Part shown: positions 1-7,577 of the stretch, in pieces
How positions within the stretch are numbered: position 1 is the first letter of the stretch
Layout: each line of letters starts with the position of its first letter
From: Granulicella mallensis
GTDB taxonomy: Bacteria > Acidobacteriota > Terriglobia > Terriglobales > Acidobacteriaceae
Length of the DNA: 64,000 nucleotides
Reading direction: 5' to 3'
Assembly: GCF_014203225.1 (NCBI RefSeq)
Contig: NZ_JACHIO010000016.1
Span: forward strand, 62,001-126,000
The notes under the pieces: generated by a model
The model's database searches: none
What the model saw: the letters and a program-made list of their open reading frames with translations, nothing else
What the model was told of the DNA's origin: nothing
Position numbers and translations under genes: made by a program

Positions 1-949
1 CCGCCGCCATGACGATCATCGCCGAGTTGATGAGCCAGGCCCCGTTCATCGCCACGAACACATCAATCAGTTCAAAGCGCAGGTACTGCCGCAGAATACC
101 GGGCTTCGGTTCGCCGGAGGACGGCGCGAGTTCGTTCAACCGGGGCTGCACCAGCGCCGAGTGCAGATAGATCACGTGCGGCATTACGGTAGCGCCCAGC
201 ATACCCACCGCCGCGTAGACCGAACCGCTCATCGCGTGCGGATCGAAGGTCGGCAGGATCGTCGCCACGAAGGCGCGGTGCCAGTCGGGATGCACGAGGA
301 AAACCTCGAAGCCGTAGCACAGGCCGATGACACCGACGAAGGCCATGATGCCCCGCTCCAGCCACTGAAAGCCGGCCAGGTCGAGCGCGAGGATCCCGAA
401 CACCGCCACCGTCGCCGCGGCTGCCGCAACGAATAGCGAGCCCGTAGGCGAGAAGCCATGTGCCTGCAGCGCCGGGCCGATCAGCAGGTCGAGACCCAGC
501 GCAGCACCAAGAAACTCCGCCAGATCGGTCGCAACGGCAGAGATCTCCGCACAGAACCATAGGAGGACGCTGATGCTCTTGCCAAAGTGTTTGCGGCAGT
601 TCTGCGGCAGCGTCAGCCCGGTCACGATGCCAAGCTTCGCCGACAGGTACTGGATGAGAATGGCCATGATGTTCGACCACAGCAGCACCCACAGCAGCCG
701 GTAGCCGAACTGGCTGCCTCCAAGGATGTTGGTGGCGAAGTTGCCGGGATCGATGTAGGCCACCGACGCCACGAACGCAGGGCCGAAGTAGCTCCATATC
801 TGATTACTGCGAAAGGAGTTGCGGCCCTTGCCGCCGGGTGTCATCGCAGCCACGGAGGCCGGCGAAAGTACAACATCCTGAACCGCGATATCAGCGGCAA
901 ACGATACATTCTCGCTGCTACCGGACGAATTGGCATGCGATTCAGGCAT
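1..949 (-). CDS. mntH: Nramp-family divalent metal (Mn2+/Fe2+) transporter, 5' part
   Basis: Proton-coupled manganese/iron importer of the inner membrane. Translating the minus strand from the ATG at 949 gives 316 residues with no stop before the window edge, so the C-terminus is missing. The Nramp hallmarks are present: DPGN at residues 67-70 in the first helix and MPH at 256-258 (followed by VIYLHS) in the sixth, the two metal-binding helices. Several hydrophobic helices lie between them. A roughly 50-residue hydrophilic N-terminal tail precedes the first helix. A near-perfect palindrome lies 7 bases upstream of the start and probably mediates metal-dependent repression. Family assignment is firm; Mn2+ over Fe2+ is inferred from that operator type. 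Confidence 0.93.
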   Translation of the reverse strand, partial: MPESHANSSGSSENVSFAADIAVQDVVLSPASVAAMTPGGKGRNSFRSNQIWSYFGPAFVASVAYIDPGNFATNILGGSQFGYRLLWVLLWSNIMAILIQYLSAKLGIVTGLTLPQNCRKHFGKSISVLLWFCAEISAVATDLAEFLGAALGLDLLIGPALQAHGFSPTGSLFVAAAAATVAVFGILALDLAGFQWLERGIMAFVGVIGLCYGFEVFLVHPDWHRAFVATILPTFDPHAMSGSVYAAVGMLGATVMPHVIYLHSALVQPRLNELAPSSGEPKPGILRQYLRFELIDVFVAMNGAWLINSAMIVMAA

Positions 950-956
950 CTTGATT

Positions 957-978
957 ACTTTTAGTCTAGCCTAAAAGT
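957..978. promoter_or_regulatory. Palindromic operator in front of mntH (MntR/DtxR-type candidate)
   Basis: The sequence ACTTTTAG-TCTAGC-CTAAAAGT reads as an inverted repeat with 11-base arms and a single mismatched pair. It sits immediately before the mntH start, where a bound repressor would block transcription or translation. The TTTAG..CTAAA core resembles operators of DtxR-family metalloregulators such as MntR and IdeR. Palindrome and position are seen; the regulator is inferred. Confidence 0.6.
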
Positions 979-1020
979 CGGCGGTGCGCACAGGACCGCC
1001 CAAAATAGAGGGGCTGCTGG

Positions 1021-1217
1021 CTTTTGTTTTGGCTTTTCTTGTTGTCATTCCCGCAGGGAATATGCTGTCTGTCGGAGTAGCACCGATATTTGCGAGGCCG
1101 TACCGAAGGAAGCACCGCTCAAATCCTGCCCTGTCCCTCTTTGCCTCCGCGAAGCACTGCTGTGGTACGAACAAACAGCAGATTCCCTGCGGGAATGACA
1201 ACAAGAAAGGCAAAGGC
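1021..1217. repeat. Family I inverted-repeat element, copy 1
   Basis: A left arm at about 1033-1068 and a right arm at about 1173-1209 are near-perfect reverse complements, centred on TTGTCATTCCCGCAGGGAAT. About 100 bases of non-repetitive spacer lie between. The same outer arm (TTGTCATTCC...) and a spacer feature (GTACGAACAAA before the right arm) recur at 4741-4936 and 51121-51364. It fills the gap between the mntH start and the rpmA terminator. No convincing gene is inside. Confidence 0.75.
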
Positions 1218-1249
1218 AACAACCCTCCGGCTCCGCCTAAAGACAGAAA

Positions 1250-1290
1250 TGAAACACGAAAAGCCTCGCATCCTTGAAAGGATGCGAGGC
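1250..1290 (-). terminator. Rho-independent terminator of rpmA
   Basis: A perfect 11-bp stem (GCCTCGCATCC/GGATGCGAGGC, 1263-1290) closes a 6-base loop and is followed on the minus strand by TTTTCGTGTTTC. It lies 30 bases past the rpmA stop codon. Confidence 0.85.
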
Positions 1291-1320
1291 CCTCGCTTTC
1301 AAACTGAAGTTTGAGAGAAC

Positions 1321-1584
1321 TTACGCTGCGATGGTCGGCTCGATCGAAACGAAGCGGCCGAGCTGTCCGCGATCGGCGAACTTGACCACGCCGCTGACCT
1401 TGGCGAAGAGCGTGTCGTCGCTGCCGCGACCGACGTTCTTGCCGGCCTTCAGCGGTGTGCCGCGCTGGCGAACGAGAATCGATCCACCGGTGACGGTTTC
1501 GCCGCCGAAGCGCTTGACGCCGAGGCGCTGCGCGTTCGAGTCGCGACCATTTTTAGAGCTTCCTAGACCTTTTTTATGTGCCAT
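1321..1584 (-). CDS. rpmA: 50S ribosomal protein L27
   Basis: Large-subunit ribosomal protein near the peptidyl transferase centre and the P-site tRNA. The 87-residue product begins [16 protein letters not shown] and contains the conserved [17 protein letters not shown] stretch, at the usual family length. The N-terminus has no Firmicutes-type cleavable extension. A GAGG ribosome-binding site precedes the ATG. It follows rplU on the same strand, the widespread rplU-rpmA order, with a 113-base gap and a strong terminator behind. Confidence 0.98.
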   Translation of the reverse strand: MAHKKGLGSSKNGRDSNAQRLGVKRFGGETVTGGSILVRQRGTPLKAGKNVGRGSDDTLFAKVSGVVKFADRGQLGRFVSIEPTIAA

Positions 1585-1697
1585 TACAGTGCCTCTTTCG
1601 CGCCGGGGCGCGCCCGCGCTTCTGAAATCATGCGGCTAAAGCCGCGAATCCTATTTGCCAACCTGAGAGCCTGCTGTTCGCCAGCCCCAGGGTGTAC

Positions 1698-2030
1698 TTA
1701 CTTGGCTTCAGCCTTGAAGCTCTTGCCGCCGACGAGGATCTCGTTGATCTTGACTTCAACGAAGCTCTGGCGATGGCCCTGCAGCTTCTTGTACTGCTTC
1801 TTGCGCTTGTAGTGGAACACGAGAATCTTGTCGCCACGGCCTTCGCTGACGACCTCGGCCAGCACCTTCGCGCCGCCCAGATCCTGCTCAAACTTGCCCT
1901 CTTCGCCGCTGACAGCAACAACGTCGGAGAACTCCAGCGTGCCGTTTTCGTGCTCGCTCTTCTCAATCCGGACGGTATCGCCGGGGGCCACGCGGTATTG
2001 CTTTCCACCGGTGCGAATGACTGCGTACAT
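1698..2030 (-). CDS. rplU: 50S ribosomal protein L21
   Basis: Large-subunit protein that binds 23S rRNA. The 110-residue product begins MYAVIRTGGKQYRV, the canonical L21 start, so the ATG at 2030 was chosen over an in-frame upstream ATG at 2045 that would add five atypical residues. A GAGG motif lies about 10 bases before this ATG. The C-terminal KRKKQYKKLQGHRQ stretch is the conserved rRNA-binding segment. It heads the rplU-rpmA operon and has a leader of about 170 nt. Confidence 0.97.
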   Translation of the reverse strand: MYAVIRTGGKQYRVAPGDTVRIEKSEHENGTLEFSDVVAVSGEEGKFEQDLGGAKVLAEVVSEGRGDKILVFHYKRKKQYKKLQGHRQSFVEVKINEILVGGKSFKAEAK

Positions 2031-2237
2031 AACTTGAAACCTCATCGCCAGAGCGCAGAATGTCCCGCTCGGCTTTCCTCAGAAATACTGAATGTCTTGT
2101 CAGGAGGGCGGGGCTCGCCCGGCCGGATTGGGCCTCGCAGCCTGTATCTCAGCCGCTACCCACCGGCCCTGTAGCCGAAGACACCGGCTACATCGCCAAA
2201 CTTCAAGAGTTTATCGGGAAATGGGGGTCCAGGTCAA
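2031..2237 (-). promoter_or_regulatory. rplU promoter and long 5' leader
   Basis: On the minus strand TTGACC (2237-2232) and TAAACT (2213-2208) are spaced 18 bases, a reasonable sigma-70 promoter. The resulting leader of about 170 nt contains a GTAGCCG/CGGCTAC hairpin and GC-rich pairing segments. Ribosomal-protein leaders often bind their own product, so autogenous control by L21 is possible but inferred. The -35 element overlaps that of the divergent gene at 2280. Confidence 0.5.
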
Positions 2238-2256
2238 CAACTATTCATCTGGCCGA

Positions 2257-2262
2257 TATAAT
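2257..2262 (+). promoter_or_regulatory. TATAAT -10 box of the 2280 gene
   Basis: A perfect TATAAT lies 17 bases before the GTG at 2280, so the leader would be only about 11 nt. The same TATAATCG context recurs at 4962, in front of the paralogue, and at 34771, in front of the polymerase gene. A weak -35 (TCAACA, 2234-2239) lies 17 bases upstream. Confidence 0.55.
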
Positions 2263-2279
2263 CGACCCCGTTGCCTACC

Positions 2280-3632
2280 GTGTCCGAACCCTCCATCCGC
2301 CCCGTAAATTTCCGCGCCCCCCGGGTCATCTTCTGGGCCGGATTCGCGTTACGGATGGCCTGCATCCTCATCGGCCGCACCTACCGGATCCATCTTACTG
2401 GCGACCACTTCGACTACGGCTTCGAGGCCGGACGCATCGCCCGCTCCCTCGTCCAGGGCCATGGCTACGCCAATCCTTTCAACGGCTTCTCCGGCCCCAC
2501 GGCCTGGCTTCCTCCCCTCTTTCCGCTGCTGATGGCGCTGGGTTTCAAGCTCTTCGGCGTCTATACGAACGGCGCGGCCCTCTTCATCATGGCCTGTGAC
2601 AGCCTCTTCTCCGCCGCCGTCGCGCCGGCCATCTATGAGATCGCGGCCCGCTGCTTCGACGCCTACGGCCTCGCCCGCCGCGCCTCCGAAAAAGCCGCCC
2701 CCGTAGCACTCTGGTCGGCGTGGCTCTGGGCCCTGTATCCCGCAGCCTTGCAGTTCGCCATCCACTGGCTCTGGGAGATGTCGCTCACCGCCTGCCTCTT
2801 CACCTGGGCCTTCGTCTTCGCCCTGCGCCTGCGGCACATCGGCGAGCAGGAGGCATCAAAACCGCGCCGCGACCTAGGGCTCTGGGCCGTCTTCGGCCTG
2901 CTCTGGGGGCTCGTCACCCTCTCCAACTCCTCGTTGCTGCTCGTACTGCCCGCATGGATTCTCTGGATGCTCTGGCCTTCGAAGATTCAGGCCCGCCGTA
3001 CCCTCTACCCCAGACTCACCGGAGCCGTTCTCTCCTGCCTCATCTTTGCTGCCACCCTTACGCCCTGGATCATCCGCAACGAGCGCACGCTGCACGCCTT
3101 CATCCCCACGCGCGGCAATTTCGGCGTCGAACTGTTCAGGTCGGTAGAGCCTGGGAACGGCTCCCTCCCCTGGGGCACAGCCATGCCGCTCTGGCCCGGC
3201 GATCCCGAGTTCCAGCGCTTCGTCCGGATGGGCGAAGTGGCCTATGGGCACGCGAAAGGCGAGGAGGCCAAAGCCCTCATCCGCGCATATCCGGGAGAGT
3301 TCCTGCGCCGGATTCGCGACCGCATGATCTTCTTCTGGGATGGCACCCCCCACTCCCCCGAGGGACATCCGCTGCTTGAGTACCTGCGGCTGTTGAGCTA
3401 CAGCTTTCTTGGCACCTGCGGACTGCTTGGTCTCCTCCTCGCCTTGAAACGACGTGCGCCGGGTGCATGGCCCATGGCGCTGGCCTTTTTGCTCGTCCCG
3501 CTGCCATACTATTTCGTGACCATGCAGGCACGGTTTCGGCATCCTCTGGAGCCGCTGATCGCGGTGCTGGCGGTCTATCTTTTTCGGTCGACGCAACCGC
3601 GTACCGAGTTGCAACGGAAGGCGGCGCGGTGA
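2280..3632 (+). CDS. GT-C (family 39/ArnT-like) membrane glycosyltransferase, copy A
   Basis: Polytopic inner-membrane protein of about 450 residues with roughly ten hydrophobic segments. The first extracytoplasmic loop carries the acidic pattern GDHFDYGFEAGRIA followed by G-x-GYANPF and PTAWLPPLFP, typical of GT-C enzymes that transfer sugar from a polyprenyl-phosphate donor. Specific substrate is unknown. GTG at 2280 is preferred over TTG at 2271 because the paralogue at 4985 has ATG at the aligned position. The stop codon overlaps the GTG of the SDR gene (GTGA), implying translational coupling and a shared role in cell-surface glycan assembly. Confidence 0.8.
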   Translation: MSEPSIRPVNFRAPRVIFWAGFALRMACILIGRTYRIHLTGDHFDYGFEAGRIARSLVQGHGYANPFNGFSGPTAWLPPLFPLLMALGFKLFGVYTNGAALFIMACDSLFSAAVAPAIYEIAARCFDAYGLARRASEKAAPVALWSAWLWALYPAALQFAIHWLWEMSLTACLFTWAFVFALRLRHIGEQEASKPRRDLGLWAVFGLLWGLVTLSNSSLLLVLPAWILWMLWPSKIQARRTLYPRLTGAVLSCLIFAATLTPWIIRNERTLHAFIPTRGNFGVELFRSVEPGNGSLPWGTAMPLWPGDPEFQRFVRMGEVAYGHAKGEEAKALIRAYPGEFLRRIRDRMIFFWDGTPHSPEGHPLLEYLRLLSYSFLGTCGLLGLLLALKRRAPGAWPMALAFLLVPLPYYFVTMQARFRHPLEPLIAVLAVYLFRSTQPRTELQRKAAR

Positions 3633-4684
3633 ACGATCGCAAAGAGTTTCTGGTCACCGGCGCCTCCGGCTTCTTCGGCGGCATCCTCAAGCGCCGTCTC
3701 CTCGCCGAAGGCTTCGCCGTCACTAACATCGACCTCGTCGCCGACGCAGACTCCCACCCCGCGCTCACCAGCATTCAGGGCGACATCCGCGATGCAGCCC
3801 TGCTCGCCCGCACCTTCGCCGAGCACAAGTTCGAAGCCGTCTTCCACTGCGCCGCCATGCTGGCGCACGATGTCCAGGATGACAACCTGCTCTGGAGCTC
3901 CAACGTAGACGGCACCCGTCTCGTGGCCGAGGCCGCGCTGGCCGCAGGCGTCACGCGGTTCATCTTCATCTCGACAAACTGCCTGTGGGGTGAGGGTCTG
4001 GCGCGCGAAGTAACAGAACAAGAAGTGCCCGCGCCCGTGGAGCTCTACGGCCACTCGAAGCTGGCTGCAGAAAAGCAGCTCGATTCGCTGCGCTCGGAAC
4101 ACCCGGAGCTACAGGTCATCACGCTGCGCTGTCCGACGATCATGGACAGTGGCCGGCTGGGTCTGCTCGCGATCCTGTTCGAGTTTATCGATGATGGGAA
4201 AAAGGTATGGGTGGTAGGGGACGGCTCCAACCGCTACCAGTTCATTTACGCGCAGGACCTCGCCACGGCGTGCCTCCAATGTCTCGACTATGCCGGGTCG
4301 AACCTGTTTCATATCGGGTCAGACCAGGTGCCGACGATGCGCGGCATGTACGAGAACGTGATCCGCACCGCGGGGAGCCGATCGCGCGTGGCCTCCCTGC
4401 CCAAGGCCCCGACGATTGCGATGATGAAGCTCGCGCACAAGCTGAACATCTCTCCGCTTGGGCCATACCACTACCGCATGATCGCCGAGAACTTCATCTT
4501 CGACACGACCCGCATTCGCCGCGAGCTGGGATGGACGCCGACGTTTACGAACGAGCAGATGTTGCTGCGTTCCTTCGAGTACTACCGCGAACATCGCCGC
4601 GCCATCCACGAACGCACGGACGTATCGGCGCATTCGAAGGCCGCGCCGATGGGGATCATCCGGTTGCTGAAGTGGCTCTCGTAA
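3629..4684 (+). CDS. NAD(P)-dependent sugar epimerase/dehydratase-type SDR
   Basis: Extended short-chain dehydrogenase of 351 residues. The N-terminal Rossmann motif TGASGFFGG binds the dinucleotide, and the YGHSK stretch supplies the catalytic Tyr/Lys pair. The C-terminal half fits the substrate-binding domain of nucleotide-sugar epimerases. The GTG start overlaps the previous stop by the tetranucleotide GTGA. Sitting between two paralogous GT-C transferases, it may modify a sugar donor or lipid-linked sugar they use. Hydroxysteroid-dehydrogenase-like SDRs share this fold, so the substrate is not settled. Confidence 0.85.
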   Translation: MNDRKEFLVTGASGFFGGILKRRLLAEGFAVTNIDLVADADSHPALTSIQGDIRDAALLARTFAEHKFEAVFHCAAMLAHDVQDDNLLWSSNVDGTRLVAEAALAAGVTRFIFISTNCLWGEGLAREVTEQEVPAPVELYGHSKLAAEKQLDSLRSEHPELQVITLRCPTIMDSGRLGLLAILFEFIDDGKKVWVVGDGSNRYQFIYAQDLATACLQCLDYAGSNLFHIGSDQVPTMRGMYENVIRTAGSRSRVASLPKAPTIAMMKLAHKLNISPLGPYHYRMIAENFIFDTTRIRRELGWTPTFTNEQMLLRSFEYYREHRRAIHERTDVSAHSKAAPMGIIRLLKWLS

Positions 4685-4740
4685 GAGAGCAGATTGTGCA
4701 GAGAGGCACTTGTCGTTGTCGTTGCTGTTGCTGTTGCTGT

Positions 4741-4936
4741 TGCTTTTCTGGTTGTCATTCCGAGCGCAGCGAGTGAACCTGCTGTCTCCCGCTTTTCGCC
4801 AGTGCCACCACAGGCGTTGTGCGTTAGCCCAAATCAAGCTCCAGTTCCAGCGCACATATTTTCGGGTGGTACGAACGAAGAACGGGAGACAGCAGGTTCA
4901 CTCGCTGCGCTCGGAATGACAACCAGAAAGGCAACA
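4741..4936. repeat. Family I inverted-repeat element, copy 2
   Basis: Arms of about 45 bases (left about 4751-4796, right about 4883-4926) are near-perfect reverse complements; each contains TTGTCATTCCGAGCGCAGCG or its complement, then CTGCTGTCTCCCG. The left side is preceded by a GTTGCT hexanucleotide tract (about 4713-4745), mirrored by GCAACAGCAACGG on the right. The spacer shares CGCCAGTGCCACCACA with copy 3 at 51121-51364. Nothing else is seen in the 4685-4961 gap. Confidence 0.8.
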
Positions 4937-4961
4937 GCAACGGCAAAGACAGCCTCCCCGA

Positions 4962-4967
4962 TATAAT
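4962..4967 (+). promoter_or_regulatory. TATAAT -10 box of the 4985 gene
   Basis: A perfect TATAAT within CGATATAATCG is 17 bases before the ATG at 4985. The spacing and flanking bases match those before the paralogue at 2280, so the duplication included the core promoter. No clear -35 is visible because the repeat element abuts it. Confidence 0.55.
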
Positions 4968-4984
4968 CGCCCCTATTGCCAACC

Positions 4985-6340
4985 ATGCCCGAGCCCACCA
5001 TCCGTCGCCTCAACTTCCGCGCCCCCTGGGTCATCTTCTGGGTCGGTTTCGCACTTCGGATGGCCTGCATCCTCATTGGCCACACCTATCGCATCCGCAC
5101 CACCCACGACCATTGGGAGTACGGCTTCGAGGCCGGCCGCATCGCGCGCTCCCTCGTTCTGGGCCGCGGCTACAGCAGCCCGTTCAACGGCCCCTCCGGC
5201 CCCACCGCATGGCTTCCACCGCTCTATCCGTTGCTGATGGCCCTGGGCTTCAGACTCTTCGGCGTCTACACGAATGCCGCGGCCATTTTCATCATGGCGT
5301 GCAACAGCGCCCTCTCAGCCGCCATCGCACCGGCACTCTATGAGATCGCAGCGCGCTGCTTTGACGCCTACGGCATCGCCCGCCGCGCTTCGACGAAGGC
5401 TGCACCCATGGCGCTTTGGTCGGCGTGGCTCTGGGCCGTCTATCCGGCGGCCCTGCAGTTTGCCATCCACTGGCTGTGGGAGATGTCCCTTACCGCCTGC
5501 CTCTTTACCTGGGCACTCGTCTTCTGCCTCCGTCTGCGACACATCGGCGAACCTGAAGAGGTAGCGCCAAGGCCGGGCCGCGACTTTGTACTCTGGGCGG
5601 TCTTCGGGCTGCTCTGGGGGCTGACCGCTCTCTCCAATGCCTCCCTGGTGCTGTGCCTTCCCGTATGGATTCTTTGGATCCTGTGGCCGCAAAAGAACCA
5701 GCAATCCCATCACCCCTTGATGCAGTCCGTCGCCGGCGCTGCCCTCGCCTGTATCGTCATCGTTGCAACGATGATGCCGTGGATCGTGCGTAACGAGCGT
5801 GCCTTTCACGCCTTTGTGCCGACGCGCTCCAACTTCGGCGTCGAGCTCTGGCAGAGTTCGCTGCCCTCCCACGACGCCTTTCCCTGGGGAGCCACCGTGC
5901 CCCTCTGGAGCGGCGATCCCGACTTCAAGCTCTACGCCAAAATGGGAGAGTTGAACTATGCCAAGATGCGCGGCGCTCAGGCCAAGGCGACGCTGCGCGC
6001 GCATCCCGATGTGTTTCTGCGCCACACGCTGCAGCGCATTCAGTTCTTCTGGTTCGGGGTTCCCCACACCGAGCAGAAGCATCGCTCGGAAGAGGTGGGC
6101 CGCATCTTCAGCTACAGCTTCCTGAGCGTTGCCGGACTGCTCGGCCTGGCCCTCGCGCTGAAACGAAGAGTTCCCGGAGCCTGGCTGATGGCGAGCGTCC
6201 TGCTGTTGACGCCGCTCGTGTACTACATGGTCGTGATCCAGGCGCGGTTCAGGCACCCCATCGAGCCCATCATCGCCGTCCTGTCCGTGTACCTCTTCCG
6301 CTCGACGACACCGCGTAAAGCTGTGGCAAACCCCATATAG
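4985..6340 (+). CDS. GT-C (family 39/ArnT-like) membrane glycosyltransferase, copy B
   Basis: A 451-residue polytopic membrane protein, clearly a paralogue of the product at 2280-3632: long identical blocks such as CFDAYG, LQFAIHWLWEMSLTACLFTW and FGLLWGL run throughout. It keeps the loop-one pattern DHWEYGFEAGRIA and PTAWLPPLYP. Start ATG at 4985 is favoured; an in-frame TTG at 4976 also exists. It has its own promoter and is followed by a repeat element, so it is probably transcribed alone. Acceptor and donor sugars are unknown. Divergence concentrates in the C-terminal third. Confidence 0.8.
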   Translation: MPEPTIRRLNFRAPWVIFWVGFALRMACILIGHTYRIRTTHDHWEYGFEAGRIARSLVLGRGYSSPFNGPSGPTAWLPPLYPLLMALGFRLFGVYTNAAAIFIMACNSALSAAIAPALYEIAARCFDAYGIARRASTKAAPMALWSAWLWAVYPAALQFAIHWLWEMSLTACLFTWALVFCLRLRHIGEPEEVAPRPGRDFVLWAVFGLLWGLTALSNASLVLCLPVWILWILWPQKNQQSHHPLMQSVAGAALACIVIVATMMPWIVRNERAFHAFVPTRSNFGVELWQSSLPSHDAFPWGATVPLWSGDPDFKLYAKMGELNYAKMRGAQAKATLRAHPDVFLRHTLQRIQFFWFGVPHTEQKHRSEEVGRIFSYSFLSVAGLLGLALALKRRVPGAWLMASVLLLTPLVYYMVVIQARFRHPIEPIIAVLSVYLFRSTTPRKAVANPI

Positions 6341-6373
6341 CGATAGAAGGCTCTTTTCAAACCTACCCATAGA

Positions 6374-6548
6374 TTGTCATCTCGACCGAAGGCGCGCTTT
6401 TGCGCCGTAGTGGAGAGACCCCTGTATTTCGAGGGTGTATCGATCACCCACACCGCGCACGTCGGGCAATACTGCCAGCGCGAGCAAAATACAGGGGTCT
6501 CTCCACTGCGCATGACATAGAGCCGTCATGCTTCGGTCGAGATGACAA
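6374..6548. repeat. Family II inverted-repeat element, copy 1
   Basis: Outer arms TTGTCATCTCGACCGAAG and its complement enclose inner arms GTGGAGAGACCCCTGTATTT and its complement around a short spacer. The same outer and inner arms (GTGGAGAGACCTGCAG) recur at 23545-23693. It lies between the 3' end of the glycosyltransferase gene and the ABC transporter gene. No gene is seen in 6341-6659. Confidence 0.8.
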
Positions 6549-6659
6549 GATATGGGTAATCCGAGAAAGACACTTTCCTTCGAACCCCCAACCCACAGGT
6601 GATAGAGTTCAAACACCGTAGTAGCAGTCGAATCCCTCACCGAGTCAGGGGCTTCTCGC

Positions 6660-7553
6660 ATGGCGCTTACGATCACAGGTCTGTCCAAGACCTATCCGAA
6701 TGGTGTTCACGCTCTCAAGAACATCTCGCTCACTATCGGCAACAACATGTTCGGGCTGTTAGGTCCAAACGGCGCAGGCAAGAGTACGCTGATGCGTACC
6801 ATCGCCACCCTGCAGGAGCCCGACAGCGGCACCATCTTTCTTGACGGCATCGACGTACTCCAGCAGAAAGACGCCGTGCGCCAGACGCTCGGCTATCTGC
6901 CGCAGGAGTTCGGGGTCTACCCCAAGATGTCGGCGCTGGACATGCTCTCCCACCTTGCGGTGATGAAGGGCATTACCAACGCGGGCGAGCGCAAGGAGGT
7001 CGTCGAAGCCCTGCTGAACCAGACGAACCTGTGGGAGTTCCGCAAGAAGGCGCTGAGCACCTACTCCGGCGGCATGAAGCAGCGGTTCGGCATCGCGCAG
7101 GCGTTGCTCGGCAAGCCCCGGCTCATCATCGTCGACGAGCCGACTGCGGGGCTCGATCCCGCCGAACGCAATCGCTTCCTCAACCTGCTCTCCTCCATTG
7201 GCCGGGACGTCACGGTGATTCTCTCGACGCACATCGTCGAAGACGTTCGCGAACTCTGCCCGCGCATGGCGATCATCGCCGCCGGAGAGTTGCTGCTGGA
7301 AGGCGCACCCAGCGAGGCGCTGGCCGCCTTGAACGGCAAGATCTGGTCGAAGGTCGTTGCCACCGATGACGAGCTGCGCGCTCTGGAATCCGAGCTGCGC
7401 GTCATCTCCAGCCACCTGGTCGCAGGCCAGCACGAGATTCGCGTGTACGCCGACAGCGCCCCCGGCGAAGGCTTCCGCGCCGTGGATTCCGGTCTTGAGG
7501 ACGTTTACTTCCTCAACCTGTCCAGCCAGTCTGCAGCCAAAGCAGCCAACTAA
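6660..7553 (+). CDS. ABC transporter ATPase partner of the permease/M1 fusion
   Basis: ATP-binding subunit of 297 residues. Walker A is GPNGAGKST, the signature is YSGGMKQR, Walker B LIIVDEP and the switch histidine lies in STHIVED. The C-terminal 80 residues after the ABC core vary and probably regulate. The next gene starts 24 bases downstream and encodes a permease fused to a peptidase, so the two form one membrane complex. An AGGGG motif precedes the ATG by about 8 bases. Transport direction is likely export, as for other ABC-2 partners; substrate unknown. Confidence 0.92.
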   Translation: MALTITGLSKTYPNGVHALKNISLTIGNNMFGLLGPNGAGKSTLMRTIATLQEPDSGTIFLDGIDVLQQKDAVRQTLGYLPQEFGVYPKMSALDMLSHLAVMKGITNAGERKEVVEALLNQTNLWEFRKKALSTYSGGMKQRFGIAQALLGKPRLIIVDEPTAGLDPAERNRFLNLLSSIGRDVTVILSTHIVEDVRELCPRMAIIAAGELLLEGAPSEALAALNGKIWSKVVATDDELRALESELRVISSHLVAGQHEIRVYADSAPGEGFRAVDSGLEDVYFLNLSSQSAAKAAN

Positions 7554-7577
7554 CCTCTTTCCGCACGGAGATCCGCG

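Noticed and set aside
72..797. Minus-strand 241-codon frame with an Arg-rich product
   Set aside because: It is a shadow of mntH; the overlapping frame on the same strand encodes a clear Nramp protein with DPGN and MPH motifs.
4207..4776. Plus-strand frame over the SDR gene ending in a run of Cys
   Set aside because: The Cys run comes from the GTTGCT tract; the frame is antisense in character to the real SDR reading and has no homologous domain.
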